The position numbers and the translations under genes are program-made. Below are positions 1-11,404 of a stretch of 64,000 nucleotides of DNA, in pieces; position 1 is the stretch's first letter, and each line of letters begins with the position of its first letter. The notes beneath the pieces were generated by a model. That model saw nothing but the letters and a program-made list of their open reading frames with translations, was not told where the DNA came from and searched no databases. Source of the stretch: Nannochloris sp. 'desiccata' (lineage: Eukaryota; Chlorophyta; Trebouxiophyceae; Chlorellales; Chlorellaceae); the NCBI GenBank assembly GCA_019044685.2, contig JAGTXX020000009.1:1550001-1614000 (forward strand), given 5' to 3'.

Positions 1-1814
1 ACCATCACGGATAATATACCCTTCATCTTCCCTAAAGCACTCTTGCACTCCTTCCACATTTGTAATGCGGCACATTCTACCAATACGGGCATTCTTATCG
101 ACGATTGCTCCTTTGATGTGCGTCCCTCTGCCAACACCGATGGGCAAGCAATCAGCATAAATTTCACACTCGTCGTATTGTTCGTAGTAATCAGCACCCA
201 TGAGAAGGGAGTCTTCAATAAGACAATCCTCTTTAATACGAGAACGAAGACCAACAACAGAGTGAATCACCCGGGATCCTTGTTCAACGGTGCATCCATC
301 ACCGAGAATAGACCTCTCGACCGTCGCGTCGATAATCTTACTTGGAGGCAAGAATCGGGACATGGTGTAAATGGGAGCGTCTTTATCATAGAAAGAGAAT
401 GAGGGGTTGGGGGAATCGGTCAACGCAAGGTTTGCGTCGTAAAAGGCTTTGACAGTACCGATATCTTCCCAATATCCATTATACAGATATGCTTGTACAT
501 GCATACCGATGGCGTTGGCACCAGGAATGATATCACTACCGAAATCATGCTCTTCTTTGAATCTTTCTTCGAGTAAATTACGAAGGGCAGAGGCTTTGCA
601 CACGTAAATACCCATAGACGCGATATAAGGCTTTACCTTGGACTCGTCAGGGGACAAACCAAGGACGGTGGTGTCGACCTGCATAGCAGTAAGTGCCGCA
701 CCCTCAGGTTTTTCTGCGAATTCAATAATACGTCCAGATCCATCGATTTTCATTAATCCGAACGCAGATGCTTCTTTCTCTTGGCAAGGTAAGGCAGCGA
801 CGGTGATATCTGCACCAGCACGGCGGTGTGCAAGTACAAATTCTGAGTAGTCCATGCGATACAAGTGATCACCGGAAAGAATCAAAAAATCTTCAACACC
901 GTCTCTGCATGCTTCCTCAAAGAGCCACATGTATTGGCGAACAGCATCTGCAGTTCCCTGGAACCATTTCTTGGATGCAGTGGTTTGAGAGGCAGCCAAT
1001 ACCTCGACAAAGCCTCGGGAATTGTAGCCACCAACGTTGGAGTTGTAGGCTTGAGAAAGATGGCGATTAAGAGAGGCAGAGTTGAACTGGGTCAAGCAGT
1101 AAATTTTGTTGACGCCAGAGTTGATGCAATTGGAGACGGGGATGTCGATAAGACGGTAATTGGCTCCGAGGGGCACAGCGGGTTTTGCACGCTTCTTGGT
1201 AAGCGGATATAAACGGCTACCAGCACCACCTCCGAGAATAATTCCAAGGACAGTCTGCGGGAGTTGAATAATAAGTGAGTGCAAAGGGTAAAAATGGAGA
1301 AAATGATGTGTAGTAGAATAACAAATAAGCAAAAGAATAGTGTTCTGGTGTCATTCTCACCTTTGACATGTCATAAGACTTGTTGTCTGCTGCTCCATTG
1401 GCGCTGATCTGAGCGGCAATATCCTGATCGAGCTGCACAGCGGCCTGAGTAGGGCGGAGTGTCTGCAAGGAATATAAAGAAGAGGGTAAGAAGCTGATAT
1501 CTCCTGGTGCTTCAAATCAAACAGGCACGATCCAGAGAGGCCGTTGGTGCATTCTGGGCAATCGCCTTACCTTTCTAGCAGCCGTTTGAGGCTTGTTGAA
1601 TTTCTGAGCAATCGGAACTCCACGCACAGCACGAACAGAGCTCAAGCCTGCATCAACAAGTCAAGAGAAATTAGTAAACGAGTTAGAAGTAATAGCAACG
1701 CCACATACCAGCCCCGAACGCGCAACAATCGCAATTAATATGATCCTAAATAAGCAATAATATATAAAACTTACCCTTGGGCTCTACTGAGGCACGATTC
1801 AACCCCTTCTGCAT
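1..1814 (-). CDS. APS1: ADP-glucose pyrophosphorylase, small-subunit type, plastid (3' end beyond window)
   Basis: Makes ADP-glucose from glucose-1-phosphate and ATP, the committed step of starch synthesis. Reading the minus strand gives exons 1775-1814, 1571-1647, 1361-1462 and 1-1254 joined by GT-AG introns in frame. Exon 4 opens with [18 protein letters not shown], the nucleotide-binding signature, followed by [33 protein letters not shown] and [10 protein letters not shown], which are closest to plant small subunits. The ~70 residues before the catalytic domain are rich in Ser, Arg and Ala and fit a plastid transit peptide plus linker. The start chosen is the first ATG (1814), beginning [10 protein letters not shown]. 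The C-terminal beta-helix runs off the window edge. Some stretches ([11 protein letters not shown]) look more like the large subunit, so an ancestral form is possible. It pairs functionally with the starch synthase at 36.5-38.8 kb. Confidence 0.9.
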
Positions 1815-2222
1815 ATTGAATCGACTCTCGATCAAACCAGGCTGGATTGATGAAGCTTTATGGATGCAAACTAAGAAGATTGGTGTATTAGTAAAAAGGC
1901 TGTGGCATTTTGAGAGCTGCGGAGGCTTCTTTCGTGGTGTGGAGCTAGTGGATAGAGCTCTCTTGTTGCGCCTTGATTGGATCGAAGAGCGAGAGCGAGG
2001 AATGGGCCAGAGCTCCTTCTAGTTCTAGAAATCCTTAAGTACTGCTTGCTTAAAACTCTATGCTACTCACAGCATTGCAGTTCTTACAATCTCAACCCAA
2101 TTTCAAAACCTTATTAGAACAAAGCACCAAAGCATTAATATGGCTTTGCCCTCACAACGACCTTTTTCTCAAAGAATAAAACAAAATATCTGTACTTATT
2201 TCTTCTCAAATTTACAATAAAT
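1815..2222. other. intergenic, AGPase promoter and FPPS 3' flank
   Basis: About 400 bp between two minus-strand genes. It should hold the AGPase 5' region and the end of the FPPS transcript. No ORF, tRNA or repeat is seen. Confidence 0.6.
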
Positions 2223-3523
2223 TTACTTCTGTCTCTTGTAGATTTTCGCCAATAAACCCATAAATACTGCTTGAGGCATTAATGTCTGTTCTTTAATCGT
2301 ACGAACAAGCTTATCGTAACTTTCTTGTTCATAAGTACGGAACACATTTTCAAGATCAAGTTCCCGGTAGACTGCCTTCACCGCTGCAACGTTTTCTTCT
2401 TTATCCTTTCCATAATGCTCTTCAAGAACAGCCTTTTGCGCATCAGATGCTTTATTTAAAGCTTGTACTACCAACCAAGAGCACTTGTTATCTTCAATAT
2501 CAGTTCCAATCTTTCCAATCAGCTCGGGATCACCAAAACAATCCAGATAATCATCTTGAATTTGGAAATATTGACCCATACTAACGCAAATCTCCTCTGC
2601 AAGCTTGTATGCTGCAGGATCGGTGATTCCAGCAAGACGAAGACCGCAGGCAACTGGCAGGTAGAAAGTATAGAACGCCGTCTTATAAGTAACAATTCTC
2701 ATGTAAGTTTCAAGAGTATACCGGGAAAGGTCTACAGTGCCAATGGGAGCAGTGGTTGTATCCAGTAACTGCCCATGGGCAGTTTGGTGAGTCACATCGT
2801 GGAATAACTCCAATAAGTGAGCATACGCAGGGTGGCTACCAAAATGTTTTTTCAATACACGGTAAATACAAGATTCAAGAATAATCCCATCGTTAATAGC
2901 CACAAGACCGACTTTAGGGACAAGATACCAGCATGGTTGACCACGGCGAGTAATTGATTTGTCCATAATATCGTCAGCAACGAGGAAATATGCTTGTAAT
3001 AATTCAATGCACCACCCGAGGACACGAGCTTCATGGAGTTGAGCATCACTGGCGTCTTCAGATTTGGACATGGCACGAACGACATCTACGACAGCCATAC
3101 CGCGGTTTACTTTGCCGTGGGGGACGTTGTAGTCAAGCATCTGTAAGTGGAAGAAAGAAGAGAAGGGAAGTTGTCCAATTTCAGTTGGGCGACGGGAAAA
3201 GTAAAGTTTAGTACTTAAAGTATAAACTTGAAGGAACAGAACTATTTGAACTATTTTCTAGCATTTTAGAACACATACCTCACGAACCCATTTCTTGGAA
3301 GAATCCGGCTGGCCTTCAAGCCCATCAAGAAGGTCGTCATTGACAAGCTCATCACGGAGCTCTTCAAACACTTTTAAAAACTCCTGCAAAATAAAATTAG
3401 TAAATTGTCAGGAAGCACTGCCATCGGATGAATCTGATCATACGATACACGCATACTGCGTTTGCTTGCCTGTTTATCCTGGTGGGTATCAAGTTTAGGC
3501 TTGGTTGCTACAGGGGCTGCCAT
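2223..3523 (-). CDS. FPS: farnesyl diphosphate synthase
   Basis: Condenses DMAPP/GPP with IPP to farnesyl-PP for sterol, prenyl and dolichol synthesis. Three exons (3470-3523, 3279-3383, 2223-3140) give 358 aa, the usual length. The first aspartate-rich motif, DDIMD followed by KSITRRGQPCW, is near residue 110. The second, DDYLDCFGD, is near residue 250. The C-terminus ends KIYKRQK, basic as in eukaryotic FPPS. Exon 1 encodes only 18 residues (MAAPVATKPK onward). The first intron starts with GC, not GT (CAG|GCAAGC, donor at 3469). The next possible GT donor downstream would shift the frame into a stop, so GC-AG is the supported choice. No transit peptide is evident, so cytosolic or peroxisomal location is likely. 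Confidence 0.95.
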
Positions 3524-3766
3524 CTCGATTGCTGCTTTTTCACAGCGTACTTCACGCAGACGCTTTACGGGGTTGATCGGACGTGTAATTATTTAGATGT
3601 TGCTAATAAACCATCAAATTACTGAATATATGGGTCGATGGCAGGCAAGCTTCGAAAATCAAAGCAGGAAAGCAGAACTTGTTCTTTTCCACAAATATCA
3701 TCAATCTCGAGCATTGCCCAAGAAACTGCCATAAAATAACTCTGATAACCATACTAAACTCTTACT

Positions 3767-4593
3767 ATGCTTGCTAGCCGCGTACCCGGCGCTGCTTCTT
3801 CAACCTCCCAGATCTTTAAATCTTCCAGAAAAACTGATCTGCGTAGTCACAGAGCACCAGTGACCACGCAAGCATTCTTTAAAAAACTATTCGGCAGTGA
3901 AAAGGTTAGCCTAGCACCACTTTGATGAAGAAGAAGTCCACCAAGACTGCTGCTGCTAAAACCAGTGGCTATCTCGTTCCGGCGACCATTGTTTTTAGCT
4001 CCTGCCTAATTCTCTCCTCCCCCCTCTGGTTTTATTTCTTGCAGGGAATGGGATCTGGAACCAGTAAATCAGCAACAGAAGAGTGGATACCTTCCCCTTC
4101 TGCCGGTGTTGCTGAAAGAAAGATTAGTAAATCAGGATTTGATATTACTCCCCTTACCACCGAAAAATTAAAGAAATATAGCGCTGGCTTAACTTCTTTT
4201 CAAAAAGAAGTCGCATTCAAGGCTGGCACTGAGCGCGCCTTCACCGGCAAAACCATAGACGGGAGCTCACATGATAATAAACGCAAGGGGATTTATGTAG
4301 GATCCGTTGGTGGTCTCCCGCTGTTTTCTTCTGATACGAAATACAATTCAGGCACTGGTTGGCCTTCTTTCTGGGCCCCAATTGACCCCGAACACGTGAT
4401 TGAGATCACAGATAAGAGTATCCCCTTTATGTCACGGGTAGAGGTGGTTGATGCACGTAGTGGAGCCCATTTAGGTCATGTTTTTACTGATGGACCCAGA
4501 CCTACAGGACGTCGCTACTGCATGAATGCAGCAGCTTTGAAGTTTATTCCTGACGGAGAGCCTCTTCCTGAAGAAAGTAAGCCAGTGCAATAA
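3767..4593 (+). CDS. MSRB: peptide methionine-R-sulfoxide reductase MsrB, probably plastid
   Basis: Reduces methionine-R-sulfoxide in oxidised proteins. Exon 1 (3767-3904) encodes 46 residues that look like a transit peptide (MLASRVPGAASSTSQ, many Ser/Arg). Exon 2 (4045-4593) carries the SelR fold, giving 228 aa in total. Family signatures are SGTGWPSFWAP, GAHLGHVFTDGPRPTGRRYC and the catalytic Cys in RRYCMN. Both zinc-binding CxxC pairs of typical MsrB are absent (GIYVGSVGG and DARSGAHLGHVF stand there). The usual resolving Cys before GWPSF is Thr. It is therefore a zinc-free 1-Cys form, probably recycled by thioredoxin or glutaredoxin. It is transcribed divergently from FPPS. Confidence 0.9.
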
Positions 4594-4765
4594 TTTCATT
4601 GAAGAATAGTGCCGCTGAATTAATCATGTGTTTGAATAAACTACTCTGTAAAGGCTTGCTCTTCCGAGAAAAATGACGAAATGATTCGTGAGGATTACAA
4701 AAGAGAAGCACAAAAAGGGAAGTTATTTTAGTACAGCAGAAGAGGAATATTCTAATTAAACAGGG

Positions 4766-5116
4766 TTAAGAGCTGTTCTTCTCTTCGAGAGACTTGTAGT
4801 ATGCCTCCCACTTTGCATCTTCAGCCCAGTGATATCTCTGCAAGGAGGGAACGGCCGGAAAAAAAGGAGTTGTGGATACGAATGGAAAAAGATCAAGTTG
4901 AGAGAACTCAGATACCTCGCTCTAAAGATCAAATCGGATGATCAACACACTGATCATAAAACTATAGTACTGGATTATCAAACTAACCTGCCACCAGAGA
5001 CCAAAGCCTAATCCCAATGCACTTCCAATGACAATTTCCTTGACCACAGAGGTTCTGCTAGCTGCACCATTCTTGGTGAACATCTGAGCTGCCCGGATAA
5101 CTTCCTTGCCAGTCAT
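4766..5116 (-). CDS. COX5C: cytochrome c oxidase subunit 5C/6c-like small membrane protein
   Basis: Two exons (4988-5116 and 4766-4837) joined in phase 0 give a 66-residue protein. It has a basic N-terminus, the conserved SVVKEIVIG run, one membrane helix (SALGLGFGLWW) and a hydrophilic tail RYHWAEDAKWEAYYKSLEE. This order matches plant COX5C (SVVKEL-IGLALG, then W, then the YDLLE-type tail), a small subunit of mitochondrial complex IV. Length and hydropathy agree, but the sequence is short, so the family call rests on few residues. It is convergent with MSRB. Confidence 0.75.
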
Positions 5117-5765
5117 GATTTCTGCTATTTTTAAACGGAGGGTTGGGGTTCCTTAAAAACTAATTTACCAATATTGTAAAGCTTGATTCGTTGCTGCAGC
5201 GTTCTATTCAGCCCTTGCGGGTTTAGAACAAGCTTAAAATATTGGTCGCAAAAAGTTATTGCAGCTGCAGATGCGGAGCGAACGATTTTATATCAACGCT
5301 TGAAGAGGTGCCCTGCTCTGCCTTTGGCGAAGCCATTTCATTTCATGGCGCTGGTGCTAGAGCCAGCTGGAGAAGAGCTTATGTGGATGGGGAAAGGCCA
5401 TAGCTTACTTCCAAGTATCTACATGCTATAAATGGAAGGACAACAACAACAAAAATGGCGGAGCCACCAAGCTGCGATATTTAGCACAAGTTTTTTTTAT
5501 ATCGGCGGTGCCAAAAAACCGCCGCTTGATTGTTTTACCGCTCTAAATACGCCGATCGTCCCGCTGGCCCTGAGGAGAAAAAGGATAAAGCGATGTCGAT
5601 GTAGTGAGTGCACTGTAGCGGCTGTATTCATAGAAGAATCTCAGCAGGAGGACCCTGCCAGCAATTCATCAATGCCATTTGATCATGGCGAATGATTGCG
5701 AGCTCAATGACGTGATTCTAATTTAGATTCAATAAGCGACCTCCCTAGCCCCGGGTCCGGTACAC
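5117..5765. other. divergent promoter region between COX5C-like and bZIP genes
   Basis: About 650 bp with scattered short ORFs that show no protein-like composition. It presumably holds the promoters of both flanking genes and a long bZIP 5' UTR. Nothing else is recognised. Confidence 0.5.
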
Positions 5766-6804
5766 TTGAAATTCTTTTATGAAAACGAACTATATTGGCC
5801 TAGAGCAAAACACTCCATTATGTGCAGAGTCGCAGTAAGGCAAACTCCTCGAGCTCGGGCTCCCATGCCCCAGCAGCAAACTGAGGATGCCGGACTTTAT
5901 GAGCACCTCCAAGCCATGCCCGTAACCAAAGACGAAATTGACTTCAATAAGATATTCGGAGAGAACGACGAGATTGACATTGATGCCGGTATGTTAAAAA
6001 GCACGCTTCCTATAAATAATGACAAATCTCTTGCCACTATGGGGTGGCCAGTAAATTCTCTCGTTGCTCACCTATTCCGCCCCGCTACCCTTATTATTTT
6101 ATGCAGATTTGGAGTTTTTGCAAATGTTTAACGCCGCGGAAGGCACTGACCTTACCATCCCCAAAATTGAAGAAGCTGCTGTTCTCGGCCAGCCAGCTGT
6201 TGGCCCTATTGCCTATCAAGCAGCCCCAGCCAACATGACTGTCCCTGTCCAGCCCCAGCCCCAGCAGCCAATTGCCATGCAGATGCCCAACGGAATGATT
6301 CAAGCATACATGGAAGCAGCTCCCTCCACTGCCCCAGCCAATGCCATTGTTGCTCTTCAACAACAATACACTCAGGCCATTCTTCAGCAGCACATGCTTG
6401 CCCAGGCGCAAGCCAGCGCCACTGCAGGATCCATGCCTGTCAACAAACGTGGCAAATCTGCATCTGAAATCGCAGAGCAGCAAGAACGTATTAAACGCCG
6501 ACGCCGTGAGTCTGCTCAACGTTCCCGCCAGCGCAAATCTTGCTATATGAAGACCCTTGAAGCCGAGAATCACGCTCTCAAGCTTGAAAATGAACGTTTG
6601 AGGAAGGAGATGGTACGTGTAGGGCGTCCTGTACCACCCATGTTCAATTCTATCGTTACTTCGGGCTCTTCGGCTGATCTCCCCACAGAAGTGGTCACCG
6701 GCACTGGTGCTGGCACTGCCTCCTCCGATGGAGGCCTCTGCCCTGTAGATATGTCTGGCTTTGGAAGTGGCACAGCTCAAGAATTGATGGGTATGGCCAT
6801 CTGA
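5766..6804 (+). CDS. bZIP transcription factor with a non-canonical basic region
   Basis: Exon 1 (5766-5988) and exon 2 (6107-6804) are joined in phase 1. The N-terminal half is acidic, then rich in Gln, Pro and Ala, as in an activation domain. The basic region reads KRRRRESAQRSRQRK, followed by a leucine zipper (YMKTLEAENHALKLENERL). The Asn that is almost invariant in bZIP basic regions (NRESA) is Arg here (codon CGC). The start is uncertain: in-frame ATGs lie at 5766, 5820 and 5865. The last, MPQQQTEDAG, begins the more protein-like sequence. Nuclear. Target genes cannot be inferred. Confidence 0.85.
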
Positions 6805-7371
6805 AGATAGACTATTCTACCCGAAGCTTTATTTTTTTTATTTTTCATTACCCATCCACCCGCAGGTTTGAAAAAAGAAGAATAGAAAAAGAAAAAAATG
6901 CCGATTATAAGTTATGATACCATTACTAAGTATCCGATGGATGAATGGATATAAATAACAGTTGAAGATTCCACCATCTGAATACCGCTATAGCATAGTT
7001 TACTAGTGCACATGGTTGGCCCTGCCCTATTACACGCCAAGTTAAACCGGGCCAAAAGGCTTCCCTCGAACGTTTCTTTTCTTTTGTCGCGCATACATCG
7101 CTTTTAATTTTTCCCTCCTGTTCTTCTTTGCTAGTTTATCAGGGATCTTTATCCATTTTGCTTTCTGTTCTCGCTTCCTCGTACTGTGCTTTGTTTATGG
7201 CACACCTTTGTCAAACGAGATCGCCATTTGAAAGTGAAATGAGCTCATTTCCGACTATACTCTTCTTTACATTTTTCTTCTTTACCTGTCGATAAATAAT
7301 GCCAAGCACCGAACTTCTTTTGGTTTCCCCCTCCACTCTTTTTATGTAATCTTACAGAGTCGAAACAATAA
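6805..7371. other. convergent 3' region with a possible orphan basic exon
   Basis: About 570 bp between the bZIP and LAS1 stop codons. On the minus strand 7042-7194 is open for 50 codons of very basic sequence (KWIKIPDKLAKKNRREKLKA, later KRNVRGKPFGPV and a stop). It has no ATG at its 5' end but has a CAG acceptor at 7184-7186. It could be the last exon of an unmodelled small gene or an alternative LAS1 3' exon. I could not join it in frame to anything with confidence. Confidence 0.3.
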
Positions 7372-9356
7372 TTATATACGAGGACGGACTGCTGCCGGTG
7401 GTGGGCATCGACAAGTAGTGACAGCAGTACCGCCAGAAAGAGGCAGCTCGTCCTCTTCATCCAGTAACTCCTCTGCTTCAGCAGCAGTATCGTCAAATTT
7501 TCCATCCAGCTGCTCTGAATCATCTTCCTCTACGCTCATTGCTACTACTGCACCGGTGCCAATATCTTTACTTCGTCCTTCAGCTGCTCCTGCTGCTGTG
7601 CCTAATGCTGCTACGTCGTGTTGTTTCAGCAGATCCCGTAGTTGAAGATTTTCTTTAAGTTCTAGACGAGGTAGCGTCCCATTTGTGTCAATTGCATTGG
7701 GCAATGTACCTATAGCACAAGGCTTCCAATTCTGGCACCTAGTCCATCGCTGATTTTTTTTCATACTCTTGGCTTCGTTATTTTCTTCGGGCTTTTGTTC
7801 AGTAGAGCGAGAACGTTTCGAGCAGGCATCTTCAAGGTCTAAAACCTCATAGCTAAGACGTTGAAGATCCGCAACAACGTCTATATTCGGCTGTGCCTCT
7901 GCCATCACCGCCCCTGCACCACTTGCTGCCGTCGTCTGATTGTCAATTTGGTGTACTCTAGATGCCACGGCGAGACACCGTTTTTGCAGTTCTTTATCTT
8001 CAAGACAGGGTAGCGTCACTTCCAGCAGTCGCAGTAGAGTGGACGCTCTCTGTACATCTAGCTCCTTGGCTGCTATAGTGTCACTATTATCATTGTCGGC
8101 CTCGAGGGAATTTTGAAGCCATCGATTGAGCGGTGCTTGCTCTATTTCAGCAATGGAAAGTAAAGATGTAGCGATAATGCTACGTGCTGCAGCCTTTGAT
8201 AGGTCTACTTTCCCTTCTGGAGCCAAGACTTCGAGCCAGAGATTCCAGTTAACTAGAGAAGATGCAGGGGGAAGTGGCGGGTGGACCAACAGCTGGGCCA
8301 GCAGGGCCAGTAGCGACAGTTGTCGAGTTTTCTTGTAAAGAGCATTGTGGTGATAAACCCGCTGCTGCAGTTTCTAGAAGCACCGCAGGTAACTGACTCC
8401 ACCCTTCTTGTAGTAAATGTTTCATTGCGTGGGTGAGCGCACGAACTATCACAGGAGAAGAATATTCCTTGGCCGTTTTTTTTGGGCTTGAAGTAACCCG
8501 TCTATTAAAAGATACGTTGCAGGAGCTGGAACAGCAACACGTAGCTCTGTAAGTAAAGCTTGCCTTTGTTTTCTCGCTTCGGCTACATTATATTCACCAG
8601 AATTATCACCATCAATGCGAGCTCTTTTATTGCCGTTGCCGTTGTCGTCGTCACCATCTTTGTCATCGTCAATGTCTTCGCTATCATACTCTTGCCGTTG
8701 TGTCGTTGCAGCTGCTTTAATAGATGCTGCCATGTGAGAGGCTATATAATCGCATACTATTTTACTAATTTTCGTTTTATTGAGTTCCACGTGGTCTTTT
8801 TGTTTTTGCCAGTAGTTGGTGCGGAGCCAGGTCAGAGCGTGATGTGCCGCCAGCTGCAACGCTGCTAAAGACGGTAATTCATTGTGGGTGGCTTCGTGAC
8901 GGAGGTCAACTAAAAGACGTGGAAGACCAGCAGCTGCTGAGAGGCTGGCTACTGATGCTGCCATGCGACCTTTTTGAGAGGAGTCTGCAATGCCGTTGAC
9001 CATGCGGACCACCGCTAATGAATATTGCATTCGTAGAGGAAGTTGAGAAAGCTCGCCACTCTCATCTCTGCAGATATGTTGCCAGTTGTTAAACAAATGT
9101 AAATCGTCTTGAACACACCGATGCAATTGAAATTTATGAATTTGAAAACGATTATTTAAAATTTGCTTTACCTTAGCCGACATTCTACAAAACACGCAGT
9201 CGAATCTACTCCAAGAGGTACTCGTCCCCTAGATCGCCATGTTGCTACACGATCTAATCCCTTTTGTACAGAGGATGCTTCTTTGCTTTGCAGCCAATAT
9301 CCAACTTGAAACCATTCTTCCCAGGAAGTCCAAGGGACTGATCTACCTAATGACAT
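7372..9356 (-). CDS. LAS1: LAS1-like pre-rRNA processing endoribonuclease (two apparent frame changes)
   Basis: LAS1 cleaves ITS2 in the nucleolus together with the Grc3/NOL9 kinase. Exon 1 (9172-9356) gives SVPWTSWEEWFQVGYWL and DRVATWRSRGRVPLGVDSTA. The intron ends at 9068 and exon 2 continues with the HEPN domain, including the catalytic RHxxxH motif in VDLRHEATHNELPS near residue 120, then ALTWLRTNYW. The C-terminal part has the LAS1 signature RWTRCQNWKPCAIGTLP and an acidic tail. Between about 8480 and 8365 the protein-like reading lies in another frame (EYSSPVIVRALTHAMKHLL), and the original frame resumes at QQRVYHHNALYKKTR. The first shift coincides with an A8 run (8476-8483). Sequencing error, pseudogene decay or an unusual small intron are all possible. 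The family call is secure, the exact product is not. Confidence 0.8.
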
Positions 9357-9710
9357 AACTTATAAAAGCATTTGAAAACACCTAAAATAATAAAATTATA
9401 TAAACGATTGCCATGGGAGCTAAGAAGTAAGAGCCAAGTCTCCCGCTGCCTTAACCGCCCGCTGCAGCGCTGTGCTACAAACATGCTTTGCTTCTTCAAA
9501 ATCAACGTTTTACAGTGTAAATCAACTCCACAAAATATAATCTAAGTATCGATTCGTACGTAAATAATAACTAAAGAATAAGAACAGTGCTAACAGGAGT
9601 AAAGAGAGAAGAGAAGGACGCTGGACTGAATGCCCGCCAGCCAGAAAATAAAATCAAAAAATCACTAAATTCAGCAATTCAAACGTTGAAATCCATAATA
9701 ACTACTTCCA
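9357..9710. other. intergenic, LAS1 promoter
   Basis: About 350 AT-rich bp upstream of LAS1 and downstream of the Sec14-like gene. No feature is recognised. Confidence 0.5.
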
Positions 9711-10768
9711 CTAAGCAACCATATGCTTCTTTGCTGCTTCTATGTTTAACCTGGCTTCATGCTCTTGTTTCTTCATTTTCTCCTTATATATTTCAAAATT
9801 CCACATTCCGTCTTCTTCAAGCTTGCCACAAATCGGTTCATCCAAGTATTCTAAATGGAATTGTTTCTCCATTCCTTCAGCAGCATCACTCTTCTGATGT
9901 AAAAACACGAGCTTATCACGTGTCACAGGGTCGACAAAGGGGCGGATAGCTTTATAAAATAACTCAAATAGCATCGGAGGGTCAAAATTGACAGCTTTTC
10001 CTAGACGCTCTGGGTAATGATTTTGTACTATTGTCAAAGTTTGCAACGAAACTTTCCAAGGAGGTTGATTCTTACGGTCGTAGCCAACAAAATCAATCAA
10101 CCATGTCATCTTGCCATCAGGAGCTGCAATGGTGGAGAGAAACAAAAAAAAAGTAGTTTATCAATTTCAATTTTTAATGGGGAATGCAAGTACGTATCAA
10201 ATTAATTAAACAAGGTCTTCTTCTTTACTTACAACTGGCATCAGCTACTCGAGATGCTGTCTCCATGACATACACCACCCAACGTAATCTCTGATCATTA
10301 TCACCACCGTACTTTTCTTTTCTAGGTCTCATAAACACCACAGGCCGTCCATCCTTGTCTGGGTGATCTAGTACAAACACTTTACCCCTGGCAGCTTCCT
10401 CTTCCATATCATCCCATGTTATTTCATCAGGCTGGAACTCAGAACGCCATTTTAAAGTAGCTTCCAGCATTTGGGTGGCTTTATGGACATTCCAAGAGCG
10501 GGCACGGAGGTATCGGAGGTAAGTGCCACGAGTGCAAAATGCAATGTGGGAAGCGGAAGCCTGCAGAATAGGAAAATATACATACTGCTCAGTGGCATAT
10601 AACTATGAAGGAATTCGTGCGATGAATAATTTGATTGCATAAGGAGGTTGTAGAGAAAGAATCAACTGATCTTGCCTGAACAGTGAGAGCCACAGCAGCA
10701 GCTAATTCCTTAATTTTCCCCTCCTCTTCAGGGGTCAGAGAGCTTGCGAATGGCTCTGATGTAGTCAT
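9711..10768 (-). CDS. Sec14-like CRAL-TRIO lipid transfer protein
   Basis: Three exons (10676-10768, 10233-10560, 9711-10123) give 277 aa. The N-terminal CRAL-TRIO-N helices (YLRYLRARSWNVHKATQMLE) precede the lipid-binding CRAL-TRIO domain: GRPVVFMRP, then LIDFVGYDRKNQPPWKVSLQ, then VQNHYPERLGKAVNFDPP. The tail is a charged helix (KEKMKKQEHEARLNIEAAKK). Such proteins exchange phosphatidylinositol and other lipids between membranes. Intron 1 appears to use a GC donor (CAG|GCAAGA at 10675). A weaker GT donor 9 nt further (TCA|GTTGAT) also keeps frame. There is no signal peptide, so it is cytosolic. Confidence 0.9.
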
Positions 10769-11404
10769 AATAAGCCAGAGGTGCGCTTTAATGCAGCGAT
10801 TTATCAAAGATAGGCTGGTGGGTAGTTGCTGCACAGAAATGAAATGTGGCCTAATTGCCTAGAACACAGGACTTCAAAAGGCCAGATGGCAGCTTTAATG
10901 CAGAGCCTGAGTGATGGTCAAAGAGAAATAGAATTTATACTGCAATGAATTTAGATTGAGGTGCAGGACCAGCCAGAAAAAGAAGAGGTCCTTGCCGCGA
11001 AGGAAAATTCAAATTCGGAATTTCAACCCGTGCGCACGCGTTTTGAAAAGTATGTAGATGAAAGCTCTGGAAATTGCGTTGGTTGATTATACAGTAATTA
11101 TTTGTATATCAGAGATATTATCTACAGTCTCCATATCATTGCAAAGGGTCTATTTTTGTATCAATAAGAGCAAAATTAGAAGCGTAACACCAAGCATAAC
11201 TTCCTTTTTTGCTGGGTTTAATGCCCTATTAGCCAATTAAAGCGCGTTACAGGTACAATATCGACATGATTGCGCTAGCTTGACCACTCTCAATGTCGCT
11301 TCCACCTTGCTCAACGACTTTGAGTTTAACTTCCATGCAGAATTTTATTATTACTGTTATTGCTGCTTCTACATAAAGAAAAATACGCAAAATATTTTAA
11401 AGGA
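10769..11404. other. divergent promoter region of Sec14-like and GH16 genes
   Basis: About 640 AT-rich bp. Short ORFs here lack coding character. No RNA gene or repeat is seen. Confidence 0.5.

Noticed and set aside
6094..6780. 228-codon minus-strand ORF
   Set aside because: Antisense shadow of the bZIP exon. Its residues are the reverse complement of Gln/Ala codons.
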